NCBI GenBank assembly: GCA_947367855.1
Contig: CANBFE010000004.1
Span: forward strand, 131,989 to 195,988
DNA from: an uncultured Lachnospiraceae bacterium
Lineage (GTDB): Bacteria > Bacillota > Clostridia > Lachnospirales > Lachnospiraceae
Direction: 5' to 3'
DNA: 64,000 nucleotides
Positions 40,732-48,993 of the stretch are shown here, one piece after another (position 1 is the first letter of the stretch; each line of letters opens with the position of its first letter). Made by a program: the position numbers and the translations under genes. The notes beneath the pieces were generated by a model. The model saw only the letters and a list, made by a program, of their open reading frames with translations. It made no database searches and was not told the DNA's origin.

Positions 40732-41844
40732 TTGACGCAGGCGGAGGAAAAACGGAAGAGAAGGAACTGGATTTCCGGAGGCGCAGTCATCACGGGAATC
40801 CTGGTTCTTGCGGTGTTGGAATGGCTGGGCCACAGGAGGACTCCGTTTATGATGGACGATCTGTGGTACAGCACGAATCTGGCCACGGGGCAGCCCCTTC
40901 AGGGACTGGCCGACATTGTGGAAAGCCAGGTCTGGCATTTCCTGAACTGGGGCGGGCGGAGTGTCACCCATGGGATTCTGCAGATGACACTGATGTCAGG
41001 AGAATTTATGGCAGATATCCTGAATATGGCGGCAGTGCTTTTTCTGGCATGGATGATCTGTGTGGTGGCAGGGTGGAAAAAGCCGTTTGCCTTTCTGATG
41101 GCCTCGTCGCTGATTGTGGCTTTGAATGCCAATGTGAAAATGAGCATGTTCTGGCAGGCAGGAACAGTGAATTATGTCTATTCCACTGCGTGGATCCTCC
41201 TGTTTCTATGGCCCTATCTCAGGCAGACGGAAGAGCCGGAGAGCAGTCCGCTGCCCCTGGTGAATCTGTGGATTCTGCCGCTTGGACTGATGGCTGGCTG
41301 GAGTAATGAGAATATGGGGCCTGCCTGTCTGTGTATTTCCGTTGCGGCAACCCTTTTTCAAATAAAAAAACGTTCCCTTCCCTGGATGGTATCAGGCTCG
41401 GTTATGTGCTTTCTGGGCAGCATAATGGTGGTTGCGGCGCCGGGAAATTTTGTCCGGGTGGGGGAGCTGGAGAAAAAGACCCTGGCGGCAACCCTATATG
41501 ACCGCTTTTGTTCCATGCTCCGCGGGGGAACCGGCTTTCTGTTTCCGGCTGCTGTGCTGCTTCTTGCGCTTCTGCTGTTCTGGATGGTGTGCATGGGGCA
41601 GAAGCTGCGTCCTGCCCAGTGGATGTTGGCAGCTCTGGCAGTTCTCTCCTACGGGGCAATGGTTCTGTCGCCCCATTATCCGGACAGGGCTGCCTTTGGA
41701 ACCATGGCAGTGTGCATTGTCCTGAGTCTGTGGGTGCTGAAGGATATTCTGGCCAGAAGGGGCAGTGCGGGCAGATATGTGGCAGGAGCGGCTCTCTGCT
41801 ACTGGGGATATGCGGTCTGGCAGCTGATCGGCATGCAGGTTTAG
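40732..41844 (+). CDS. DUF6056-like polytopic membrane protein
   Basis: A 370-residue membrane protein using TTG at 40732, seven bases behind AAGGAGGAG. After a basic start it has about ten membrane helices. RTPFMMDDLWYST near residue 40 and WGGRSVTHGILQMT resemble the DUF6056 family, whose acidic loop after the first helix recalls membrane glycosyltransferases with DD motifs. GWSNENMGP in the middle is another conserved-looking block. A role in surface polysaccharide or wall decoration is possible but not shown. It is followed by another membrane protein 19 bases later, forming an operon. Confidence 0.7.
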   Translation: MTQAEEKRKRRNWISGGAVITGILVLAVLEWLGHRRTPFMMDDLWYSTNLATGQPLQGLADIVESQVWHFLNWGGRSVTHGILQMTLMSGEFMADILNMAAVLFLAWMICVVAGWKKPFAFLMASSLIVALNANVKMSMFWQAGTVNYVYSTAWILLFLWPYLRQTEEPESSPLPLVNLWILPLGLMAGWSNENMGPACLCISVAATLFQIKKRSLPWMVSGSVMCFLGSIMVVAAPGNFVRVGELEKKTLAATLYDRFCSMLRGGTGFLFPAAVLLLALLLFWMVCMGQKLRPAQWMLAALAVLSYGAMVLSPHYPDRAAFGTMAVCIVLSLWVLKDILARRGSAGRYVAGAALCYWGYAVWQLIGMQV

Positions 41845-41863
41845 AGGAAGGAAGAACGGAAAG

Positions 41864-42601
41864 TTGGATAAAAAGAGTTTTTGGCGGAAAAACGGAAAAT
41901 GGGCGGCTGCGGCTATAGCGGCCGGGCTGTTTGGTTTTGCGGGAATGACGCTCCATGATATGCAGACGGCGGAGGGAACCGGTCTGTATCTGGCGATTTG
42001 CGCAGGGCGGGAGGACAGGCTGCCCTTTGACCTGATGGTGGACTTTGCAGGGATGCTGTGCCTGGCCGGGGTCATTCTGGTACCCTGCCTTGCGGCAAAA
42101 CGCTTTCATGCGGACTCCTTTCTGCGCCTGCTTTCCGCGTATCTGGCCTTTCTTCCGGTGGTGAGCACGGCATATCTGGCGCATCTTCTGGATGGGACCA
42201 CACCGGTGACGCTTCGGGATTCGCTCCTGGAGGGAAGGATTGGAACCGCTCTTTTCCAGGGACTGGCGGGGCCTGTTTCCGTGCTGGGGGTCGGTCTGCC
42301 CGTTCTGCTTCTGGCGAAGGCGGCAGGAAGCGGTTTTCAGACAGGCTCCGGAATAAAGGGGATAAAAATTTCAGGCCTGGTCTGCCTTCTGCTGCTTGCG
42401 GCAGGCCTGCTTTTTCCGGCGCTGGCAGAGCCCTGCGATTACCTGATCCGGTATGTTCTGCTGCTGTGGGGCTTTGTTCTGTGGGAGAGGCTTCTGGACC
42501 AATATCCAGGGCTGCGTACCTGGTCATGGCTTCTGTTCGGTCTTTTTTCCCTGCGGGGAATAGACAGGATGATGGAAGTGATGAGCGTGTATCATATCTG
42601 A
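41864..42601 (+). CDS. Unrecognised membrane protein
   Basis: A 245-residue protein with about six membrane helices and no recognised family. It uses TTG at 41864 behind AGGAAGGAAG. The N-terminus is basic (MDKKSFWRKNGKW) and the helices are Leu/Ala/Gly-rich, with a short loop AGREDRLPFDLMVDFAG between the first two. It follows the DUF6056 gene closely, shares the rare TTG start, and is probably its partner. Confidence 0.6.
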   Translation: MDKKSFWRKNGKWAAAAIAAGLFGFAGMTLHDMQTAEGTGLYLAICAGREDRLPFDLMVDFAGMLCLAGVILVPCLAAKRFHADSFLRLLSAYLAFLPVVSTAYLAHLLDGTTPVTLRDSLLEGRIGTALFQGLAGPVSVLGVGLPVLLLAKAAGSGFQTGSGIKGIKISGLVCLLLLAAGLLFPALAEPCDYLIRYVLLLWGFVLWERLLDQYPGLRTWSWLLFGLFSLRGIDRMMEVMSVYHI

Positions 42602-42709
42602 AGTCTGCACCTTTCGGGGACTGCCGCATAGTATAGCTTATAACGGCGGATATGAGAGGATGCATTCCGCTCCTGTTTGGAATATGGGCAGGAACGGAAG
42701 CGGGTATGG

Positions 42710-43477
42710 ATGGAAGCGGTTGCAATTGTGTTGATTCCTTTTCTGGGTACGTCACTGGGGGCGGCCATGGTATTTTCCCTCAAAGGGGAAATGAATTCCC
42801 GGCTGGAAAAATTTCTCCTGGGGTTTGCCTCAGGGGTTATGATCGCAGCCTCGGTGTGGTCGCTTTTGATTCCCTCCATTGAGATGGCGGGGGAGCAGGG
42901 AAAGCACGCCTGGCTGCCTGCGGCGGCAGGTTTTCTGCTTGGCATGGCTTTTCTGCTGTTTTTGGATCATATGGTACCGCCTGTCCCTGTGGAGAGCGGA
43001 AAAAACGAAGGCGCAGATTCGGACCTTCAGAAAATCTCCATGATGGTGATGGCGGTGACGCTTCATAATCTGCCGGAGGGAATGGCGGTGGGAGTGGCCC
43101 TGGCCGGAGCCCTGACGGAAAATGCGGGCGTTACCCTGGCCGGGGCCATGGTGCTTTCCCTGGGCATTTCCATTCAGAATTTTCCGGAGGGAGCCATTAT
43201 ATCCATGCCCCTTCGGAACGCGGGGTTCTCCAGGCTCAGGGCGTTTTGGTACGGGGCGCTTTCAGGTATGGTGGAGCCGTTGGGTGCAGGAGTGACTTTG
43301 CTTCTGGCGGAACAGGTGGTGCCGGTTCTGCCCTACCTTCTCTCTTTTGCAGCAGGGGCCATGATGTATGTGGTGGTAAATGAGCTGATACCAGGCTCGG
43401 AGAAGGATACGGACATGGGCACCATGGGGATGGCTGCGGGATTTGTGTTGATGATGGTTTTGGATGTGGCAGTGTAG
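42710..43477 (+). CDS. ZIP family metal transporter
   Basis: A 255-residue eight-helix transporter that brings divalent metals such as zinc into the cytoplasm. The signature is in helices 4 and 5: MAVTLHNLPEGMAVGVALAG with H-N-x-PEG, and GISIQNFPEGAIISMPLRN with Q-N-x-PEG. These form the binuclear metal site. A short acidic loop lies between helices 3 and 4 (VESGKNEGADSDLQ). The start at 42710 is chosen because a purine-rich GGAACGGAAG precedes it; a start at 42677 is also possible. It lies 109 bases after the preceding gene and 36 bases before a histidine phosphatase gene. Confidence 0.92.
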   Translation: MEAVAIVLIPFLGTSLGAAMVFSLKGEMNSRLEKFLLGFASGVMIAASVWSLLIPSIEMAGEQGKHAWLPAAAGFLLGMAFLLFLDHMVPPVPVESGKNEGADSDLQKISMMVMAVTLHNLPEGMAVGVALAGALTENAGVTLAGAMVLSLGISIQNFPEGAIISMPLRNAGFSRLRAFWYGALSGMVEPLGAGVTLLLAEQVVPVLPYLLSFAAGAMMYVVVNELIPGSEKDTDMGTMGMAAGFVLMMVLDVAV

Positions 43478-43513
43478 AAGGAACGGAGAAAACAGGATAC
43501 GGAGGAAAAAAAC

Positions 43514-44245
43514 ATGCGTTTGCTGATAATCAGACATGGGGATCCGGATTATGAGAAGGATTCGCTGACAGAAAAGGGATGGCGGGAAGCAGCCCTTCTT
43601 GCTGAGAGAATTTCGAAGCTGGAGGTGGCTGCTTTTTATGTGTCCCCCTTGGGCAGGGCCAGGGATACGGCATCCCTCACCCTGAAAAAGATGAACCGGG
43701 AGGCCGTGGAATGTGACTGGCTGAAGGAATTTCCAACCCGGATTAACAGGCCTGATATGGCAGGGGCCCGAAAGACCCTGGCCTGGGACTGGCTTCCTCA
43801 GGACTGGACGGGGGAGGAGGCATACTTCTGCAGGGAAGAATGGGCCGATACGGAGGTTATGCGGGAAGGCGGAGTGGGTCTGGAGTACCGGAAGGTCACA
43901 GGCAGCTTCGACGGGCTGCTGGCGCGGCACGGATATGTCAGGGAGGGCAAGATCTACAGGGCGGAAAGGCCCAACAGGGATACCATTGTGTTTTTCTGCC
44001 ATTTCGGCCTGGAATGTGTGCTGCTGAGTCATCTTATGAATGTGTCTCCCATGATACTCTGGCATCATACATGCGCCGCGCCGGCTACGGTAACCACCGT
44101 GGTTACGGAGGAGCGCAGACAGGGTAAGGCATCTTTCAGAATGGGGGCGTTCGGAGATATTTCCCATTTTTATATTGCAGGGGAAGAACCTTCCTTTGCC
44201 GCCAGATTCTGTGAGACCTATGACAGTGAAGAGAGGCATGACTGA
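43514..44245 (+). CDS. Histidine phosphatase family protein, second copy
   Basis: A 243-residue phosphatase of the phosphoglycerate-mutase-like branch. MRLLIIRHGDPDYEKDSLTE has the RHG motif; YVSPLGRARDTASLT and FFCHFGLECVLLSHL carry the other pocket residues, although the usual second-His motif is altered to CHFG. It is larger than the copy at 27622 and has an insert with WDWLPQDWTGEEAYFCREEW. The metabolite it acts on is unknown. It probably shares a transcript with the ZIP transporter. Confidence 0.88.
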   Translation: MRLLIIRHGDPDYEKDSLTEKGWREAALLAERISKLEVAAFYVSPLGRARDTASLTLKKMNREAVECDWLKEFPTRINRPDMAGARKTLAWDWLPQDWTGEEAYFCREEWADTEVMREGGVGLEYRKVTGSFDGLLARHGYVREGKIYRAERPNRDTIVFFCHFGLECVLLSHLMNVSPMILWHHTCAAPATVTTVVTEERRQGKASFRMGAFGDISHFYIAGEEPSFAARFCETYDSEERHD

Positions 44246-44278
44246 TAATTTATCTCGAAATAATTTCCGAAAACTTTG

Positions 44279-44344
44279 TTGACAAATCTGTTTTTTTATG
44301 CTATTTTATGTCTATGTTCGATGTATCGACGCTCGACATATCGA
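44279..44344 (+). promoter_or_regulatory. PadR/ABC operon promoter with paired operator
   Basis: TTGACA (44279-44284), 17-base spacer, TATTTT (44302-44307). TCGATGTATCGA (44318-44329) and TCGACATATCGA (44333-44344) form a paired near-palindrome just downstream, separated by CGC. Likely bound by the PadR protein encoded next. Confidence 0.75.
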
Positions 44345-44369
44345 GCAAAAACAGTAAGGAGGGAGAGAG

Positions 44370-44735
44370 TTGGATGAGGCACTGTGGAAAAAATACATTC
44401 CCATGACAGAGACAATCTATTATACCCTTCTGGCTGTCATGTATCCAAGGCATGGGTATGCCATTATACAATATGTAGATACTCTGACAAAGGGGCGCAT
44501 TATTCTGGGAACAGGCACCCTGTATACCATGGTGGGACGGTTGGCGGCTGACGGTGTGATCACCACGGTTCCCGGAAGCGAGAAGAAGACCTACCGGCTT
44601 ACGGACGCAGGCATGGGGCTTCTCCGGAAGGAGACGGAGCGATTGAGGATGCAGTTGGAGGACGGGCAGAAAATCCTGGCAGGGGGGGTATCAGCCGTAT
44701 TGGATATGGAAAATACATATGGCGCAATTCATTAG
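44370..44735 (+). CDS. PadR family regulator of the ABC-2 exporter
   Basis: A 121-residue PadR protein with TTG start behind AAGGAGGG. TETIYYTLLAVMYPRHGYAI forms the first helices, ILGTGTLYTMVGRLAADGVI is the recognition region with the family's GTLY motif, and KKTYRLTDAGMGLLRKE is the wing. It stands directly ahead of an ABC ATPase and permease pair, so it most likely represses them and itself through the operator at 44318-44344. Such PadR/ABC units often respond to antimicrobial or membrane-active compounds. Confidence 0.9.
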   Translation: MDEALWKKYIPMTETIYYTLLAVMYPRHGYAIIQYVDTLTKGRIILGTGTLYTMVGRLAADGVITTVPGSEKKTYRLTDAGMGLLRKETERLRMQLEDGQKILAGGVSAVLDMENTYGAIH

Positions 44736-44813
44736 AGGCTGATACGAAAATGGAATAAATCAGAATCACTCTATGGGATAATATGGGAGTTGATTCGGAA
44801 TTGGGAGGAAAAA

Positions 44814-45731
44814 ATGAAACTGGAAGTAAAGGGTATCCGGAAAAGTTTCGGGGAGACGGAAGTACTCCACGGCATTAATTTTGAGGTTGAGAACGGAAAG
44901 GCGCTTGGGCTGTTGGGCAGGAACGGAGCGGGAAAGACGACTACCATCCGCATTCTGATGGATGTGTTTCATGCCGACAGCGGGGATATTTTTCTGGACG
45001 GGAAGAAGTTCGTTCCCTCCAGGCATCAGATCGGGTATCTGCCCGAGGAACGGGGGCTGTACCCCAAGAGAACTGTGATAGATCAGATGGTCTATCTGGC
45101 GCAGCTGAGAGGGATGAAGGCCGGGGAGGCGAAGAAGAACGCGGTGAGATGGCTGGAGCGGCTGGAAGTGGGAGAATATGCTGCCCGTAAGCTGGAAACT
45201 CTCTCCAAGGGGAACCAGCAGAAGGTACAGCTTGCGGCAACGTTGGTGTGCGATCCTGAGATCGTGATCCTGGATGAGCCCTTCAGCGGTCTGGACCCGG
45301 TGAATTCCCAGATCCTGAAAGATGTGGTAAACGAGCTGATACAGGAAGACAGAATTGTGATTTTTTCCAGTCATCAGATGAGCTATGTGGAGGAGTTCTG
45401 CGATAATATTGCGGTGATCAACCACGGGGAGGTGGTGCTTGCCGGGGAGCTGAAGGAAATCCGCAAGGAGTACGGCAGGAACCGGCTGATGCTGGCGGCT
45501 GAGAATTATTCCCTGGATGAACTGGCGCAGAAGGCGCAGCGAGAGTGGAATGCAATCGTGAATGTCTCCGGAAGGAAGAAGGAATTTCTGATCCTGGAGC
45601 TGAAGGAAAAAACGGACAGACGCGGTTTTCTGGAGCAGCTGATGCGCTCCGATGTGGAGGTTGAGAAATTTGGCGGTTACGAGCCGTCACTGAACGATAT
45701 TTTTGTGAGCAAGGTGGGTGAAGAGGCATGA
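44814..45731 (+). CDS. ABC transporter ATP-binding protein (NatA-like)
   Basis: A 305-residue ABC ATPase. Walker A is GRNGAGKTTTIRIL, the signature is LSKGNQQKVQLAATL, Walker B is VILDEPFSGLDP, and the H-loop is SSHQMSYVEE. About 80 residues follow the core (LAAENYSLDELAQKAQREWN onward), as in exporters of the NatA/CcmA type that drive ABC-2 permeases. It powers export of sodium, peptides or drugs; the substrate is not shown. The ATG at 44814 follows GGGAGG. The stop overlaps the start of the permease gene by four bases (ATGA). Confidence 0.92.
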   Translation: MKLEVKGIRKSFGETEVLHGINFEVENGKALGLLGRNGAGKTTTIRILMDVFHADSGDIFLDGKKFVPSRHQIGYLPEERGLYPKRTVIDQMVYLAQLRGMKAGEAKKNAVRWLERLEVGEYAARKLETLSKGNQQKVQLAATLVCDPEIVILDEPFSGLDPVNSQILKDVVNELIQEDRIVIFSSHQMSYVEEFCDNIAVINHGEVVLAGELKEIRKEYGRNRLMLAAENYSLDELAQKAQREWNAIVNVSGRKKEFLILELKEKTDRRGFLEQLMRSDVEVEKFGGYEPSLNDIFVSKVGEEA

Positions 45732-46978
45732 AAAAATTTGGGATTGTTTTGCGCTATGAGCTGAAAGAATATTTGAATAACAAAGTGTTTATGGTTCTGA
45801 CACTGTTGTTGGCAGCCCTGGGAGCCGGAGCGCTCTTCCTGCCCAGGTTTGTGGACATGTCCGGGTTTACCGGTGTGGAGACAGTGCAGGGCGGCAGTGA
45901 GGGGAAGGACGAGGCAGAGGAAGACCAGGAGCTGCTTGTGTACCTGGACCAGGCGGGAGTGGTCAGGCAGGAAATCCTGGAAGAGATGTTTCCGGATACC
46001 CGTTGGAGGGCGGAAGCGGATGAGGACAGTGTGAGAAGCGCCGTGGAATCCCAGGAGGCCGGGGCTGGCTTTGTGGTAAAGGGCGCAGCGGAATATGAAT
46101 ACTATGTGTTTAACAAGACCATGACGGACAATCGCCCTGCGGTTTTTGAGCAGGCCCTGAAGCTTTTTTACCGGATGGATTACTGCGCCAGAGAGGGTTG
46201 GGACCTGGAAGAGGTGGGCAGGATGTACGACGTGCCCGTGACCGCAACGGAGACAGTGCTTAACAAGGATTCCGGGAGCAATTACTGGTACTGCTATTTC
46301 CTGGTGGTGATCGTGTTCATGCTGATCGTGTACTACGGACAGATGATCGCAGTTTCCATTACAAATGAGAAGAGCAACCGGGCCATTGAGGTACTGGTGA
46401 CCAGCACTTCCACCAACAGCCTGTTGTTCGGAAAGGTGATTGCAGGAGCCATAGGCGGCGTTTTCCAGATGGGCGTGGTAATGGGGGCCATTCTGCTTTC
46501 CTATCAGGTAAACAGGGAACAGTGGGGCGGCATGCTGGATATGTTCCTTCACATTCCGGCCGAAGTGCTTCTGGCATTTGCCTTTTTCGGACTGGGGGGC
46601 TATCTGTTTTACGGATTCCTCTACGGGGCAATGGGAGCCCTGGTCAGCAAAACTGAGGATGTGAGCAAGAGTGTCTCGGGACTGATGGTTGTGATCATGG
46701 TGGTGTACTTCTTCTCCCTGCTGCAGCTCACCAATGTGGACGGGTCTGTCATAAAGGTATTGTCCTTTCTGCCTGTCAGCTCCTACAGCACCATGTTTGC
46801 GCGGATTGCCATGGGAACCGTTGCGGTCTGGGAGATTGTGGTTTCTTTCCTGATCCTGGTGCTGTCCATTTTGGGAACGGGCATCCTGGGAGCAAAAATA
46901 TACCGCATGGGCACTCTGCGGTACGGAAATCCCATCAAGCTTTCCCTGGCATTAAAGAGTTTGAAGAAGAGCGAATAA
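45728..46978 (+). CDS. ABC-2 type permease (NatB-like)
   Basis: A 416-residue ABC-2 permease. One helix at residues 20-37 (VFMVLTLLLAALGAGALF) is followed by a 160-residue extracytoplasmic domain, then five helices at about 185-395. The segment SITNEKSNRAIEVLVTSTST is the cytoplasmic coupling helix typical of NatB/YhaP-type permeases. It makes the exporter channel with the ATPase encoded just before, to which it is translationally coupled. It ends the operon at a strong terminator. Confidence 0.9.
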   Translation: MKKFGIVLRYELKEYLNNKVFMVLTLLLAALGAGALFLPRFVDMSGFTGVETVQGGSEGKDEAEEDQELLVYLDQAGVVRQEILEEMFPDTRWRAEADEDSVRSAVESQEAGAGFVVKGAAEYEYYVFNKTMTDNRPAVFEQALKLFYRMDYCAREGWDLEEVGRMYDVPVTATETVLNKDSGSNYWYCYFLVVIVFMLIVYYGQMIAVSITNEKSNRAIEVLVTSTSTNSLLFGKVIAGAIGGVFQMGVVMGAILLSYQVNREQWGGMLDMFLHIPAEVLLAFAFFGLGGYLFYGFLYGAMGALVSKTEDVSKSVSGLMVVIMVVYFFSLLQLTNVDGSVIKVLSFLPVSSYSTMFARIAMGTVAVWEIVVSFLILVLSILGTGILGAKIYRMGTLRYGNPIKLSLALKSLKKSE

Positions 46979-47004
46979 TACGATTTTCCGAAAACACCAA
47001 AAGG

Positions 47005-47032
47005 AAAAGGCTGTCCCTGGGGACAGCCTTTT
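47005..47032. terminator. Bidirectional terminator between convergent genes
   Basis: AAAAGGCTGTCC (47005-47016) and GGACAGCCTTTT (47021-47032) form a perfect 12-bp stem serving the ABC permease on + and the GGDEF/HD gene on -. Confidence 0.85.
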
Positions 47033-47048
47033 GTAATGCGGCCTGCAG

Positions 47049-48659
47049 CTATTCCTCTCTGTGGTTTTTCATGAATTCCAGAAATTTATGGGCCAGGTTC
47101 GGATCATAGATATTGCCCTTATCGTCCTGTATTTTCTGCAGGATTTCTTCTTCCGTATGGTAGCCGCCCCTTATGGTGGGGTGGGTTTTGGAGACATAAT
47201 CACTGGTGATTTTTATGACCCTGGCTTCGATGGGGATTCCCGTTCCCTTCAGATTGCCGGGATAACCTGTTCCGTTCCATTTTTCATGGGAAGCGTGGAT
47301 GATATCCGCAATCTTGTAAAGTTCGTCAAACTGTCTTGCCATGGTATAGCTGTGGGTCACATGCATATGCATCTGGGTGGTTTCCTCCTCGGTTCTGGAC
47401 TGTCCCCGGATGACGAAAAATTCCGGCAGCTTTGCCATGCCGATGTCCTGGTAACGGGCTGCCAGACTGGTTTCCCTGGCACGTTCCTTGGAAAATTTGA
47501 GGTAAAGCGCAAACTCATAGGTCAGACTGCCCGTAAACTCCACCACTTCTTTATTTAAAACCTGTCTGTCATATAAACGTTCCATTATGTAATTGGGGAT
47601 ACGGAGCTCGTGCTTCAGGGCTGTTTTGTTCTGGTACATCTTGGCGTCGGCCCTGGAAAAGCAGTCCTGGAGAGTCTCGTTTTCGCTGTTCCATTCAGCG
47701 GCTCCCAGAGCCACGGACAAAGGCAGGGTGAGGCTTTTGTCACGCTGACAGTTTCTGGCCACGCGCCTGCAGTAGTCAAGAGCGGTTTCCAGTTTTGTGT
47801 CGGGAAGTATGACGCGGAACTCGTCGCCTCCGCATCTGGCTACCAGCCATTCGCTTTTCGCCAGATCGTTCATGATTCTGGCAATGGTGGTCAGCAGCAG
47901 GTCGCCTGCCTCATGGCCGAAAATGTCATTGGTCAGCTTCAGAAAATTGGCGTCCGCGGAAATCATGCAGATTTCCCGGTGGTTCTGTGAGGAGTACAGG
48001 GAGACGGCCTCCGCAAACTTGCGCCGGTTGTACAGTCCTGTCATGGAATCCCTTTCCGCCAGTTCCTCCAGAATGTTTTTTTCCTGCCGGTAAAGGGATT
48101 TTTGGCTTTCCAGGGAATTGATGGCAGACAGCAGGCTCAGGTTTGTCTGCTTTAAAAGGTACAGCTGTTCTGACAGCAGGGAAAGCAGATCCAATATATG
48201 GTAAAATCGTACACTGGTTATCAGGGGAAGGGAATGGATGCCGTCCACATAAGCGTTCTCGTCTATCTGAAGGGAACGGGCAATTTCACGATACCTGTCG
48301 TCGCTGACGGCATCCTCTGCCAGGCGCACATCCTCCACTAAAATACTTGTTGAGGACGCCTTGTCCGAGACGGTGCTGATGACCGCACTGGTCAAACCCA
48401 GGGCAGGACAATAACGGATGCAGGGAGACGGGTCCCCGCAGGTGCAAAGGGTGTTCAGAAACTGCTCATACTGGGTAAGTCCGGCAGGAGAAGGCTCAAG
48501 CACACTGTAATAAAAACTGCCGTATCGGCTGTCCCTTGTATAACGTTCTCCGAAAGGAGTCCGGATGCTGATGCTGACCTGCAGGGCGGCGGACAGCGTA
48601 TCTGTCAGTCTCTGCAGGATTTTCACTTCGGAGAAATCAGGTGAGGAATATGTGCTCAT
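47049..48659 (-). CDS. PocR-like sensor, GGDEF and degenerate HD-GYP protein
   Basis: A 536-residue cytoplasmic signalling protein. Residues 1-150 resemble a PocR ligand-binding domain (CTCGDPSPCIRYCPALGL). A coiled coil leads to a diguanylate cyclase domain at about 205-355 with an intact RCGGDEFRVILPD, so it may make cyclic di-GMP. The C-terminal part is HD-GYP-like but damaged: the HD pair reads ARYQDIG, with Gln404 in place of His, and the first-helix His is absent, while HASHEKWNGTGYP is kept. It therefore probably binds but does not cut cyclic di-GMP. It is transcribed on its own, away from the adjacent che block, with an AGGAGGTG ribosome binding site. Confidence 0.88.
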   Translation of the reverse strand: MSTYSSPDFSEVKILQRLTDTLSAALQVSISIRTPFGERYTRDSRYGSFYYSVLEPSPAGLTQYEQFLNTLCTCGDPSPCIRYCPALGLTSAVISTVSDKASSTSILVEDVRLAEDAVSDDRYREIARSLQIDENAYVDGIHSLPLITSVRFYHILDLLSLLSEQLYLLKQTNLSLLSAINSLESQKSLYRQEKNILEELAERDSMTGLYNRRKFAEAVSLYSSQNHREICMISADANFLKLTNDIFGHEAGDLLLTTIARIMNDLAKSEWLVARCGGDEFRVILPDTKLETALDYCRRVARNCQRDKSLTLPLSVALGAAEWNSENETLQDCFSRADAKMYQNKTALKHELRIPNYIMERLYDRQVLNKEVVEFTGSLTYEFALYLKFSKERARETSLAARYQDIGMAKLPEFFVIRGQSRTEEETTQMHMHVTHSYTMARQFDELYKIADIIHASHEKWNGTGYPGNLKGTGIPIEARVIKITSDYVSKTHPTIRGGYHTEEEILQKIQDDKGNIYDPNLAHKFLEFMKNHREE

Positions 48660-48720
48660 TGTTCACCTCCTGCGGCGGCATATGCCGCGGTGCATAATAT
48701 GTATTTTGGAAATTGATTTT

Positions 48721-48749
48721 ATTATACTGTTTTTTCTATTAAAAAGCAA
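48721..48749 (-). promoter_or_regulatory. Promoter of the GGDEF/HD gene
   Basis: Minus strand TTGCTT (complement of 48744-48749), 17-base spacer, TATAAT (complement of 48721-48726). A CGGCATATGCCG palindrome lies in the leader just before the ribosome binding site. Confidence 0.65.
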
Positions 48750-48926
48750 GTCTGTAAAAAGCGCAGAATTTCAGCCTCCCTGTCATACGGTTTGACTATG
48801 ATGGAAAATACAAATAAGAAATATCGTAAAAACATGTTTGTTTCTATAGGCGAAAGAGCGGTGAAACAACAGTAAAACAGGCAGGCTGTCTGCCACAATT
48901 AGCCACTAAAAACTAAGTGAAGTGAA

Positions 48927-48955
48927 TTGACATTTAAGATGGAAAGTGGTATCAT
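48927..48955 (+). promoter_or_regulatory. Promoter of the signalling block
   Basis: TTGACA (48927-48932), 17-base spacer, TATCAT (48950-48955), 39 bases before the first regulator. The rest of the 334-base gap 48660-48993 holds only the divergent promoter and a small GGCAG/CTGCC hairpin. Confidence 0.65.
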
Positions 48956-48993
48956 GTGTTTGGAATTAATACATAAGGCATAATGGTGAAGAA

